Assembly (NCBI GenBank): GCA_016928525.1
Contig: JAFGKO010000257.1
Location: 1-10,415 of the forward strand
Source: Anaerolineales bacterium
GTDB taxonomy: Bacteria > Chloroflexota > Anaerolineae > Anaerolineales > Villigracilaceae
DNA length: 10,415 nucleotides
Reading direction: 5' to 3'
Positions 1-5,819 of the stretch are shown here, piece by piece. Position 1 is the first letter of the stretch. Every line of letters starts with the position of its first letter. A program made the translations under genes and the position numbers. Below the pieces are notes generated by a model. It saw only the letters and a list, made by a program, of their open reading frames with translations. It was not told where the DNA came from and ran no database searches.

Positions 1-314
1 ATGAATATGATCTGAGCGAAGAGGAACCAGTACAAGAAGTCAGCCCCGGGGAATACGTCTTTCTCGGGCGCATCGACCTGGATGATTTCAACGAAGTCAT
101 GGACAGCAACATTCCCAAAGTCGAGTCGGACACCCTGGCCGGATACCTGTATGACCATTTTGGACGCGTCCCACACGACGGCGAATCGTTCCAGACCGAT
201 GGCCTGCTGCTCACCATCGAGCAGGTCATTGGCCGACGCATCCGCCGCGTGCGCGCCCAGCGCATTATTCCTGGAGAAGAAAGTGACCAAGACAATGCTC
301 CCTCTAACCAATGA
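1..314 (+). CDS. C-terminal part of a CBS/CorC_HlyC-domain membrane protein (hemolysin C / CNNM-type), 5'-truncated
   Basis: The reading frame is open from the first base of the window (codons from position 3) to the TGA at 312-314, so only the last roughly 103 residues are visible. They match the transporter-associated CorC_HlyC domain that ends CNNM/CorC-type proteins. Visible hallmarks are an acidic linker, then GEYVFLGRIDLDDFNEVM, then ESDTLAGYLYDHFGRVPHDG, and GRRIRRVRAQRI near the end. In the family this domain follows an N-terminal DUF21 membrane domain and two CBS domains, which must lie upstream of the window. Members are linked to Mg2+/Co2+ handling, but the exact role here cannot be read from the tail. 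The 3' end overlaps the next gene (cdd) by 20-32 bases, suggesting translational coupling. Family assignment is firm; substrate is unknown. Confidence 0.85.
   Translation, partial: EYDLSEEEPVQEVSPGEYVFLGRIDLDDFNEVMDSNIPKVESDTLAGYLYDHFGRVPHDGESFQTDGLLLTIEQVIGRRIRRVRAQRIIPGEESDQDNAPSNQ
273..276 (+). promoter_or_regulatory. Ribosome binding site favouring the GTG start of cdd
   Basis: GGAG lies 6 bases before the GTG at 283 and 18 bases before the ATG at 295. The spacing therefore favours the GTG. It sits inside the coding end of the upstream CorC_HlyC gene. Several neighbouring genes here lack a Shine-Dalgarno sequence, so the start decision is not final. Confidence 0.45.
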
Positions 315-708
315 AGAACGCCACTTCTTGATCGATCTGGCCATCGAAGCCCGCCGGCGCGCGTACGCGCCCTACTCGAACTATCCCGTCGGCGCAGCCT
401 TGCGGGCGAAATCCGGCAAAGTCTTTACGGGCGTCAACGTGGAGAACGCGGCTTATCCCACTGGCATATGCGCCGAGCGGACGGCGGTCTTCAAAGCCGT
501 GTCGGAGGGCGAGCGCGAGTTCGAGGTGATCGCCGTGGTGACCGAAAACGGCGGCACGCCCTGCGGTTCTTGCCGCCAGGTGCTGGCCGAGTTTGGGCTG
601 GACACCATCGTGTTGATTGCAAATGGAGAGGGGGAATTGGTTCAGGAAACGACCGTGCGGGATCTGCTCCCGAGCGCGTTTACGCCGGATCAGTTAGTGA
701 ATAGATAA
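283..708 (+). CDS. cdd: Cytidine deaminase
   Basis: Hydrolytic deamination of cytidine/deoxycytidine to uridine/deoxyuridine in cytosolic pyrimidine salvage. The zinc site of the small tetrameric Cdd family is complete. Numbering from the GTG at 283, the CAER motif supplies zinc ligand C63 and catalytic E65, and PCGSC supplies C94 and C97. The substrate-binding NVEN motif is at residues 52-55. At 141 aa the length is normal for the family. Two starts compete. GTG 283 has GGAG at 273-276 with a 6-base spacer, whereas ATG 295 has no purine-rich site at proper distance; I chose GTG on that ground, and the ATG form would be 137 aa. The start lies inside the end of the upstream gene in another frame. 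The in-frame extension further upstream is only that gene read out of frame. Confidence 0.93.
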   Translation: MTKTMLPLTNEERHFLIDLAIEARRRAYAPYSNYPVGAALRAKSGKVFTGVNVENAAYPTGICAERTAVFKAVSEGEREFEVIAVVTENGGTPCGSCRQVLAEFGLDTIVLIANGEGELVQETTVRDLLPSAFTPDQLVNR

Positions 709-739
709 TTAGAGGACAGAAGGTATAGCTCTTACCTGA

Positions 740-766
740 TCTCTATTCTCTACTCTCTACACTCTC
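740..766. repeat. Polypyrimidine low-complexity tract before recO
   Basis: The tract is built from loose copies of CTCTA(T/C)T, such as CTCTATTCTCTACTCTCTAC. It occupies the place where a Shine-Dalgarno sequence would be and gives recO a pyrimidine-only leader. A related motif, with ATTAGAG twice in tandem on the minus strand, lies inside the reductase gene around 2346-2366. A weak 5-bp hairpin (721-725 with 733-737) precedes it. I see no function in the sequence; it may be a dispersed simple-sequence element. Confidence 0.4.
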
Positions 767-1525
767 ATGTCTGAATTCCGTTCCATCCGTGTCCAAGCCA
801 TCGTCCTCCGCCATGCGGACTGGGGCGAGGCCGACCGTTTGGTCACGCTCTACACGCGCGAGCAGGGCAAGCTGCGCGCGGTTGCCAAGGGTGCGCGCAA
901 GATCACCTCGCGCAAGGCCGGGCACCTGGAACCATTCACATACGTCAAATTACAGCTCTCACGGGGCCGTGACCTGTTCATTGTCACCCAGGCGGATACG
1001 GTCGAAGCCTATGTCGCGCTGCGCGAGTCCCTGGTGCTGACCGGTTATGCCTCTTATGTGGTCGAGTTGCTCGACCGCTTTGTGTACGAGGAAGAAGGAG
1101 CCAACCCAACCCTCTTCCGCTTGCTGGCCGACACGCTCGAGCGCATCGCCAAAAACGAGGATACCTGGCTGGCCGTGCGCTATTACGAGATGCGCCTGCT
1201 GGACTTCCTCGGTTTTCGCCCGCAACTGTTCGAGTGTGCCAATTGCGGGCGCGAGATTCAGGCTGAAGACCAGTTCTTCTCGTTCGCGGGCGGCGGCGCC
1301 ATCTGCCCGCGCTGCGGACAGGGGTTGCCCAACCTGAGACCTATTTCAGTGGAGACGCTCAAGTATTTACGGCACTTCCAGCGCTCCAGCTTCGGTGAGG
1401 CCGCTCGCGCGCGGCCCAGCCTCGAGGCCCGGACCGAGGCGGAAAATCTCATGCAGGGCTACTTTACCTATCTGCTCGAACGTGAGTTGAATTCCCCCGG
1501 TTTCCTCAAACGCGTCAGGACTTGA
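767..1525 (+). CDS. recO: DNA repair protein RecO
   Basis: RecO is a RecF-pathway mediator: it binds ssDNA and SSB, works with RecR to load RecA, and anneals complementary strands. The 252-aa product has the N-terminal OB-fold region (residues about 5-80, starting RSIRVQAIVLRHADWGEADR, then LYTREQGKLRAVAKGAR). A helical region follows. A four-cysteine zinc motif is complete: C157-x2-C160 and C180-x2-C183. Length is typical of the family. The ATG at 767 has no Shine-Dalgarno sequence; the 27 bases before it are almost pure pyrimidine (740-766). It follows cdd by 58 bases on the same strand. Its stop codon lies within the convergent reductase gene, giving an 11-base tail-to-tail overlap (1515-1525). 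Confidence 0.95.
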   Translation: MSEFRSIRVQAIVLRHADWGEADRLVTLYTREQGKLRAVAKGARKITSRKAGHLEPFTYVKLQLSRGRDLFIVTQADTVEAYVALRESLVLTGYASYVVELLDRFVYEEEGANPTLFRLLADTLERIAKNEDTWLAVRYYEMRLLDFLGFRPQLFECANCGREIQAEDQFFSFAGGGAICPRCGQGLPNLRPISVETLKYLRHFQRSSFGEAARARPSLEARTEAENLMQGYFTYLLERELNSPGFLKRVRT

Positions 1526-2741
1526 AACGCTTCCCCCAATTCAAAACGAAAAGCCAGGAAAAGACCAGGATGATGGGTTTCCAAAAACGCCAGAACCATT
1601 TCTGGAACCAGGCCCAGTGCAGGCGGTACAGGATTTTGGTGATGGCCCAGCGCACGAACAGGGTTTGACCGAGCGCGCTTCGAGTCAGCCTGCGCTTGTA
1701 GCCGCTAAACGAGAAATCTCCCGTGCTGAAAGCCTGGATCAGCTCCCCTGCGGCTACTTTGCCGTACCCTAAGGCCATGCTGATGCCCTCGCCGAAGATG
1801 CCATCCGCGCCGACCGCGTCACCCACCAGCAGCACACGTGGGACCGAGACCGGGTTGCGTGGGCTGTACCAGCGGATGGGATGCCCTTTGAGTTCATGCT
1901 GGCCCAGGTCGAAGCCGTGGCGGGCCATTTCCTCAGCCAACGGTTGCTTCAGCGCGGGGCGCTGCTTGTGCGCCAGCAGGTTGGTATCGTACACGCCCCA
2001 GCAGCGCATGGGCTGGCCGCCCACCTGTGTGGGGAAGTCCCACACGTAACCCGCGATGCCAGCGGGGACGGGGAAGAAGTCGAAAAATGCAACCCCCTCC
2101 CGCCCTTCGGGCACCCTTCCCCATTTTCCGCGAACCCCAGCGGAAAATGGGGGAGGGCTGGGGAGGGGGTCGGGGGTCAACACCTCTAACACCCTCGCCG
2201 TGTGGACGGGCGCATCCGGCAGCACGCAGCGGCGCGTGACGCCGTTCGAACCGTCGGCGCCGACCACCACCTGCGCACGCAACTCGCCCTGATCAGTGAT
2301 GACAGTCACGCCCTCCTCATCAGGCTGCACGTCTCTTACGGTGACACCTTCTCTAATCTCTAATCCCCTAGTCTCTGCTTTTCTCGCCAGCCAGGCATCG
2401 AACTCGTCCCGGCGGATGATGCGCAGGGTATGGCGTTTGGACGAGGAGACTTTCAGCCCCTTGCCCGCAAAATCCAAATGCGCGGCGGATGCGTCCACGT
2501 GCGGCACCTCGCTCACGTCCAGGCCCAGGCCTGCGAGGATGACTTCCGCGTCGATCACCAGCCCTCCAGCGCACAGCTTGAGGCGCGGATACTGCGCTTT
2601 TTCCAGGAGCAGGATGCGGCCGCCCCCTGGCGGGGATGAAAAGAGATGCGGGGCAACCTGGTTCAGGTGTAGGGCGGTGGAGAGACCGGCAGGTCCGCCG
2701 CCAATGATCAGGATATCGTACTTCGGTGTGTCGGGTTGCAT
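1515..2741 (-). CDS. FAD-dependent oxidoreductase, geranylgeranyl reductase family
   Basis: A 408-aa flavoprotein that in this family reduces isoprenoid double bonds of lipids, quinones or chlorophyll side chains at the membrane. The N-terminal FAD Rossmann motif is G14-x-G16-x-x-G19 (IIGGGPAGL). The family's PxxKxC motif is present as PRLKLCAGG with C57. The second FAD motif is RVLLVGDAVGADGIFGEGI with G308-D309. YVWDFP (residues 232-237) matches the YxWxFP substrate-pocket motif, the strongest reason to choose this family over generic PHBH-type hydroxylases. The aromatic C-terminus (about 361-402) is hydrophobic and may contact the membrane. Residues about 189-216 are a proline/glycine-rich insertion encoded by an inverted repeat (listed separately). 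The actual substrate cannot be told. The start ATG at 2739-2741 lacks a clear ribosome site. Confidence 0.85.
   Translation of the reverse strand: MQPDTPKYDILIIGGGPAGLSTALHLNQVAPHLFSSPPGGGRILLLEKAQYPRLKLCAGGLVIDAEVILAGLGLDVSEVPHVDASAAHLDFAGKGLKVSSSKRHTLRIIRRDEFDAWLARKAETRGLEIREGVTVRDVQPDEEGVTVITDQGELRAQVVVGADGSNGVTRRCVLPDAPVHTARVLEVLTPDPLPSPPPFSAGVRGKWGRVPEGREGVAFFDFFPVPAGIAGYVWDFPTQVGGQPMRCWGVYDTNLLAHKQRPALKQPLAEEMARHGFDLGQHELKGHPIRWYSPRNPVSVPRVLLVGDAVGADGIFGEGISMALGYGKVAAGELIQAFSTGDFSFSGYKRRLTRSALGQTLFVRWAITKILYRLHWAWFQKWFWRFWKPIILVFSWLFVLNWGKRFKS
2094..2180. repeat. Inverted-repeat element inserted in frame in the reductase gene
   Basis: The core is a hairpin with 18-base arms at 2114-2131 and 2140-2157, pairing at 17 of 18 positions with a G:U-compatible mismatch, around an 8-base loop (2132-2139). 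Flanks are runs of GGGAGGG type. On the minus strand it encodes the low-complexity stretch that includes PDPLPSPPPFSAGVRG. This interrupts the otherwise normal family sequence between residues about 188 and 217, just before the YxWxFP motif. The frame is kept and no stop arises. Such palindromic repeats that survive inside genes as extra peptide are known in several bacterial groups; I infer this is one of them. Confidence 0.6.
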
Positions 2742-2752
2742 GCGGGTATTGT

Positions 2753-2770
2753 ATTGCCCGCCGGGGCAAT
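2753..2770. promoter_or_regulatory. Perfect 7-bp-arm palindrome upstream of the reductase start
   Basis: ATTGCCCGCCGGGGCAAT has perfect 7-base arms and a 4-base loop. It lies 11 bases before the reductase ATG, in the divergent region shared with the STAS gene. It could be an operator for either direction or a short hairpin in the reductase leader. No T tract follows on either strand, so a terminator is unlikely. Confidence 0.3.
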
Positions 2771-2809
2771 TGTAAAGCTCCCAATTACGATGTAAATGGT
2801 CATAACGTC

Positions 2810-2828
2810 ATAAAATGGTATAAAATAG
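2810..2828 (+). promoter_or_regulatory. AT-rich promoter-like direct repeat before the STAS gene
   Basis: ATAAAATGG and ATAAAATAGG follow each other at a 10-base period (2810-2818 and 2820-2829). The second copy contains a -10-like TATAAA at 2819-2824, about 64 bases before the STAS ATG. No convincing -35 hexamer stands at the right spacing. The whole stretch 2771-2870 is far more AT-rich than the flanking genes, as expected of a promoter region between divergent genes. Confidence 0.3.
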
Positions 2829-2887
2829 GCCTCAAATTACCCACAAAGCAAGAATTGATTATAAGTGTTGCCCAAAGTGAGGAGACT

Positions 2888-3265
2888 ATGATTTCAGACC
2901 TGAAGAACACTGTCGAACAGGTGCAGGGCGCAGTGCCGGTCACAATTTTCCATTTACGCGGTTGGTTGGACGCGCAAAGCGAGGAACAGTTCGTGAAATG
3001 GGCCAGCGAAGCCTACGAGAACGGTACACGCTACTTGCTGCTCGATCTCAGCGAACTGGACACGTTGACCAGCGCGGGCATGCGCGCCATCCAGAAAGTG
3101 TACAAACAATACACGCCGGCAGGGACGCCCAAGGAAGTTGCATACCTTAAGCTGGCCAGCGCGCCGCCCCAGGTCTACCACGCGCTCAAGATCACCGGTT
3201 TCTTGCAGACCATTCCCATGTATGAGTCGGTCCAGTCGGGCATCGATGCGTTCAAAGCGCCCTAA
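2888..3265 (+). CDS. STAS-domain protein (anti-sigma-factor antagonist type)
   Basis: A 125-aa protein that is essentially one STAS domain, the fold of SpoIIAA/RsbV anti-anti-sigma factors. Visible features are the first strands (VTIFHLRGWLDA, residues 18-29), the core YLLLDLSEL (49-57), then TSAG (61-64) at the place of the family's D-S-x-G. S62 is therefore the candidate phosphorylation site, although the usual preceding Asp is Thr. A typical STAS tail follows (VYHALKITGFLQTIPMYES). The ATG at 2888 has GAGGAG at 2879-2884 close before it; the open frame extending upstream has no such signal and crosses the promoter. No kinase/anti-sigma or phosphatase partner is in the window. The next gene starts 39 bases downstream on the same strand, suggesting an operon. 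Confidence 0.85.
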   Translation: MISDLKNTVEQVQGAVPVTIFHLRGWLDAQSEEQFVKWASEAYENGTRYLLLDLSELDTLTSAGMRAIQKVYKQYTPAGTPKEVAYLKLASAPPQVYHALKITGFLQTIPMYESVQSGIDAFKAP

Positions 3266-3304
3266 GCTGGTTTTGGATTTCGACATTGAGTCTGTTGAGG
3301 AAAC

Positions 3305-4105
3305 GTGCGTAAATTCTTTTCAGGTTTATTGATCGTCATCAGTTCGGCGCTTCTACTGTTCAGCCTGGTCGGGATCGGGGCTGCATGGTATTACAACGAG
3401 CCGTTGACCGATGAGGCAGTCACCCGGCTGGGTGAGGTCGAGACGGAATTGTCCCGGACCCAAAGCGCCCTCCAGGATGCCCGCGCAGAGTTGGAACGCA
3501 CGCTGCGCATCGTCGATTCGGCGGAACAAACGCTGGAGACGCTGAGCGATGAGCTTGCCCAGGCCCAAAAATTGTTCGATGAGTTCGACAAAACGCTGGG
3601 CGACAGTCTGATTCCCGGCCTGGAAAGCTCCAGAGACAGGCTGGCCAGCCTGAAAGGCACGCTGGAAGAGCTGCGCACCAGTCTGGAACGGATCAATGCG
3701 CTGCCGTTCGTGGACCTGAACCTGCCCGGCGATGAATTGCTAGGGGCGCTGATCACAACCGTCGACTCTATCGACGAGCAGATTGCCGGGATGGGAGCGC
3801 TTGCTGAACGAGCTTCCACCTTTGCCGAGGACGTGTCTTACCTGATGGGTGGGGACTTGAGCGAGACCCGGGAGAGGCTCAAGGAATTCCTGCGCGTGGT
3901 GGACGAATACGAGCAAAAAGTCGACGACTGGCACGCCCAGGTGGAAACGCTGATCGATTCCCTGCCAGGCTGGATCGACCGCGCTTCGATCATCCTGACC
4001 GTTTTCCTGTTCTGGTTCGGTTTTTCGCAGTTTGGCCTGCTGTTGCACGGACTGAGCGCCTGGAAAGGCAACAACCCGTTGGCGGTTCTGCGCCGGGAAG
4101 GTTAA
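3305..4105 (+). CDS. Two-TM membrane protein with extracytoplasmic coiled coil, function unknown
   Basis: A 266-aa protein of no family I recognise. A hydrophobic segment at residues about 7-29 is followed by a long heptad-rich, highly charged region (about 36-132), a short break with PFVDLNLPGDE (134-144), another helical stretch (about 145-218) and a second membrane segment (about 226-250). A short basic tail ends in RREG. The likely topology has both ends in the cytoplasm and a roughly 195-residue helical domain outside. The start is GTG 3305, preceded by GAGG at 3297-3300. It follows the STAS gene by 39 bases. That proximity suggests co-expression, and possibly that the STAS protein acts on a signal or partner linked to this envelope protein, but nothing in the sequence proves it. 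Confidence 0.75.
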   Translation: MRKFFSGLLIVISSALLLFSLVGIGAAWYYNEPLTDEAVTRLGEVETELSRTQSALQDARAELERTLRIVDSAEQTLETLSDELAQAQKLFDEFDKTLGDSLIPGLESSRDRLASLKGTLEELRTSLERINALPFVDLNLPGDELLGALITTVDSIDEQIAGMGALAERASTFAEDVSYLMGGDLSETRERLKEFLRVVDEYEQKVDDWHAQVETLIDSLPGWIDRASIILTVFLFWFGFSQFGLLLHGLSAWKGNNPLAVLRREG

Positions 4106-4302
4106 CGCCACATCGAAATTCCTTTTGAATTTGGAGTTACAAATCGGCCACAAAACCGTCATGATAGTAGCATCAAAAGGATGCAATCAGGATGCTTATG
4201 AGCGAGAGCATGGTCTTTTGCCAGTTAACGACAGGCCATTCATTTATCGCCAAGCAAAGCATATACCCACGAATCAGGCTTTAATTTACTGCTTCTTGCA
4301 TA

Positions 4303-4315
4303 AATTTCTGAAATT
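4303..4315. promoter_or_regulatory. AATTTCTGAAATT palindrome, possible operator
   Basis: Perfect 6-base arms around a single central T, 73 bases before the start of the first anchored paralogue. AT-rich palindromes of this size can arise by chance, so this is only a candidate regulator site. Confidence 0.2.
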
Positions 4316-4377
4316 CTTGTTTCGTGCGGCTCGAAATTAATGAGATTTTTTATTCAGATGTTTATGCGGTACTTTGC

Positions 4378-4383
4378 AGGAGG
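4378..4383 (+). promoter_or_regulatory. Strong ribosome binding site for the first anchored paralogue
   Basis: AGGAGG followed by five T residues and then the ATG at 4389. It decides the start against the in-frame TTG at 4374, which overlaps the site itself. It is the best Shine-Dalgarno sequence in the window. Confidence 0.75.
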
Positions 4384-4388
4384 TTTTT

Positions 4389-5078
4389 ATGTATAAGCTC
4401 GATATGCCAGAGCCACGGGTTCCAAAGTTTGCGATCCTCACCATAGTCATTCTTGTGGTGAGCGTGATCGCGTTGGTCCTGCTTATCGGGTTACAGCGAC
4501 CGGACAGCAGCACACAGGCCGGTTCGCTGGAGTTTGCCATCGTTACGCAGGAAGTCACTGCTGGCGAGGATATCGTCATCGGTGTCAACAATGCAACCTT
4601 CTACCTGCCAGTAGGTGCAATCAATGTGCCGGGGAGCATTGCCATTTTCCCGCGTGAGCCCAATCTGTTTACAGCCCCTGGTGATACAAAGTGGGTGCGA
4701 CCTTTGGTGGTCAACGTCGAGTTCCGAGACGGGCAGGGAAAACCGGTCCAACAAATTACCTTTACCAAACCAGCAGAAATCTGCTTCAAGATCACCAGGG
4801 AACGCTGGGAAGATTACACCCGGCACCCAAATGAGTATGAAGTGCAAACCTATACCGAAGAGGAGAATCTGCCTGTCTGGGAGCCGTTAACCATGGTGAC
4901 GTATCCCGACAGGTCCCAGCTATGTGGCCAGATCGATCATTTTTCGCTCTTTGCCCTGGCGACCAAGCCGGAAACAAAAATTCCTCTGACCGATCCGACT
5001 GAGACGCCCAGCCCTCCACCCCCAGGTTCATCTGGCGACTCAACCGGTAACCAATCTGGCGGCGTATATGCACCTTAG
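4389..5078 (+). CDS. Membrane-anchored extracytoplasmic protein, paralogue A of a tandem pair
   Basis: A 229-aa protein. Residues about 14-35 form one membrane anchor, preceded by a short basic N-terminus. The remainder is probably an exported beta-rich domain (about 45-192), ending in LCGQIDHFSLFALA. That ending resembles the close of ZU5-like or related beta-sandwich domains in surface proteins; this is a loose similarity. Two cysteines, C132 (EICFK) and C179 (LCGQ), are shared with the next gene and could form a disulfide. The C-terminal 30 or so residues are rich in Pro, Ser, Thr and Gly, like a glycosylated stalk, and end in GGVYAP. Over 154 ungapped positions it is about 55% identical (hand count) to the next protein, so the pair arose by duplication. 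Biochemical function unknown. Confidence 0.75.
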   Translation: MYKLDMPEPRVPKFAILTIVILVVSVIALVLLIGLQRPDSSTQAGSLEFAIVTQEVTAGEDIVIGVNNATFYLPVGAINVPGSIAIFPREPNLFTAPGDTKWVRPLVVNVEFRDGQGKPVQQITFTKPAEICFKITRERWEDYTRHPNEYEVQTYTEEENLPVWEPLTMVTYPDRSQLCGQIDHFSLFALATKPETKIPLTDPTETPSPPPPGSSGDSTGNQSGGVYAP

Positions 5079-5111
5079 TCTTCTGAGGGCATTCGACTCG
5101 AGTCCAAAACC

Positions 5112-5819
5112 ATGTCCAGACTAAACCTGTTCGGAAAAAAACTGCCCCTTCCCAGGTTCGCGATGATCATGATTGCCTTCCTTCTTGTGGGTTTTTCCGC
5201 ACTGATCATTCTTATTGGGTCACAACCACCAGACAGCAGCACACGGGATGGTTCTATTGAATTTGTGATCGCAACAGAGGAACTTACAAGCGACGAGGAT
5301 CTGGTCATCAGTGTTAGCAATGCAACCGTGTATGTGCCGAAAGATGCCATCAACACGGCGGGCACGATTTCTATTACCCCGCTTCCACCCGACCTGTTTT
5401 CGATAGCAGACCAAACTGAGTGGTCCCGTACCCTGATCGTCAATGTGGAATACCGAAATGAAAAAGGAACGGCTTACCTCCTGGTTACCTTAGCCCAACC
5501 CTTCCAGATATGTTTCAAGGTCTCTGATGAACGCTGGCAAGATTATATAAATCGCCCGGATGAATACCAGGTGCAAACCTATGCCGAGGGACAGGATCCG
5601 CCTCGTTGGGAACCTTTATCCATGCTGACCTATCCAGAGCGGAATGAGCTGTGCGGCCAGACCGATCATTTTTCACTTTTTGCCCTGGCAATAAAAAAGC
5701 CAGGAGGGACGATCCCCCTTGTGGATGTGACCCCAACCCCCCGACCAGGAACTCTTTTTGAACTCTTGTCTGACATCTATGGCCCCAATGGACAACCTGA
5801 TGGCGTATACCAACCTTAG
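5112..5819 (+). CDS. Membrane-anchored extracytoplasmic protein, paralogue B of a tandem pair
   Basis: A 235-aa protein with the same plan as its upstream neighbour: anchor at about 16-37, PDSST right after it, beta-rich domain, conserved C134 (QICFK) and C181 (ELCGQ), and the ending TDHFSLFALA. The C-terminal tail differs: it begins with TPTPRPG, is less Ser/Thr-rich, and ends in DGVYQP against GGVYAP in paralogue A. The ATG at 5112 is 33 bases after the previous stop and has no clear Shine-Dalgarno sequence, but alignment with paralogue A supports it. Its last bases overlap the start of the glycosyltransferase-like gene. The best-conserved blocks are VNVE, ERWxDY, EYxVQTY, WEPLxMxTYP and the C-terminal LCGQxDHFSLFALA. 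Confidence 0.75.
   Translation: MSRLNLFGKKLPLPRFAMIMIAFLLVGFSALIILIGSQPPDSSTRDGSIEFVIATEELTSDEDLVISVSNATVYVPKDAINTAGTISITPLPPDLFSIADQTEWSRTLIVNVEYRNEKGTAYLLVTLAQPFQICFKVSDERWQDYINRPDEYQVQTYAEGQDPPRWEPLSMLTYPERNELCGQTDHFSLFALAIKKPGGTIPLVDVTPTPRPGTLFELLSDIYGPNGQPDGVYQP

Larger units (their letters stand above)
4106..4388. other. 283-base intergenic region before the paralogue operon
   Basis: No gene is supported here. A 71-codon frame beginning with TTG (4125-4340) has no ribosome site and no recognisable protein features. A weak AT-rich hairpin (4116-4121 with 4127-4132) follows the upstream stop. The part from about 4260 to 4375 is AT-rich and probably holds the promoter of the downstream operon. 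It contains the 13-base palindrome AATTTCTGAAATT at 4303-4315, a possible operator. I could not find a convincing -35/-10 pair. Confidence 0.4.

Noticed and set aside
82..282. Upstream in-frame extension of cytidine deaminase to 208 aa
   Set aside because: It is the CorC_HlyC coding end read in another frame, and the extra residues match nothing in the Cdd family.
1515..2741. Long plus-strand frames opposite the reductase (for example 2296-2775)
   Set aside because: They are antisense to a gene with clear FAD motifs and show low-complexity, composition-driven residues only.
2726..2887. Upstream extension of the STAS protein to 179 aa
   Set aside because: It crosses the AT-rich divergent promoter region, overlaps the start of the reductase on the other strand, and lacks a ribosome site, whereas ATG 2888 has one.
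4125..4340. 71-codon frame in the gap before the paralogue operon
   Set aside because: It starts with TTG, has no ribosome site, no recognisable protein features, and covers the probable promoter region.
5758..5799. TTG 5758 as start of the DUF2723 protein
   Set aside because: Residues before the GISLFLLTF membrane segment are not needed, no ribosome site is seen, and the overlap with the previous gene would be longer than necessary.
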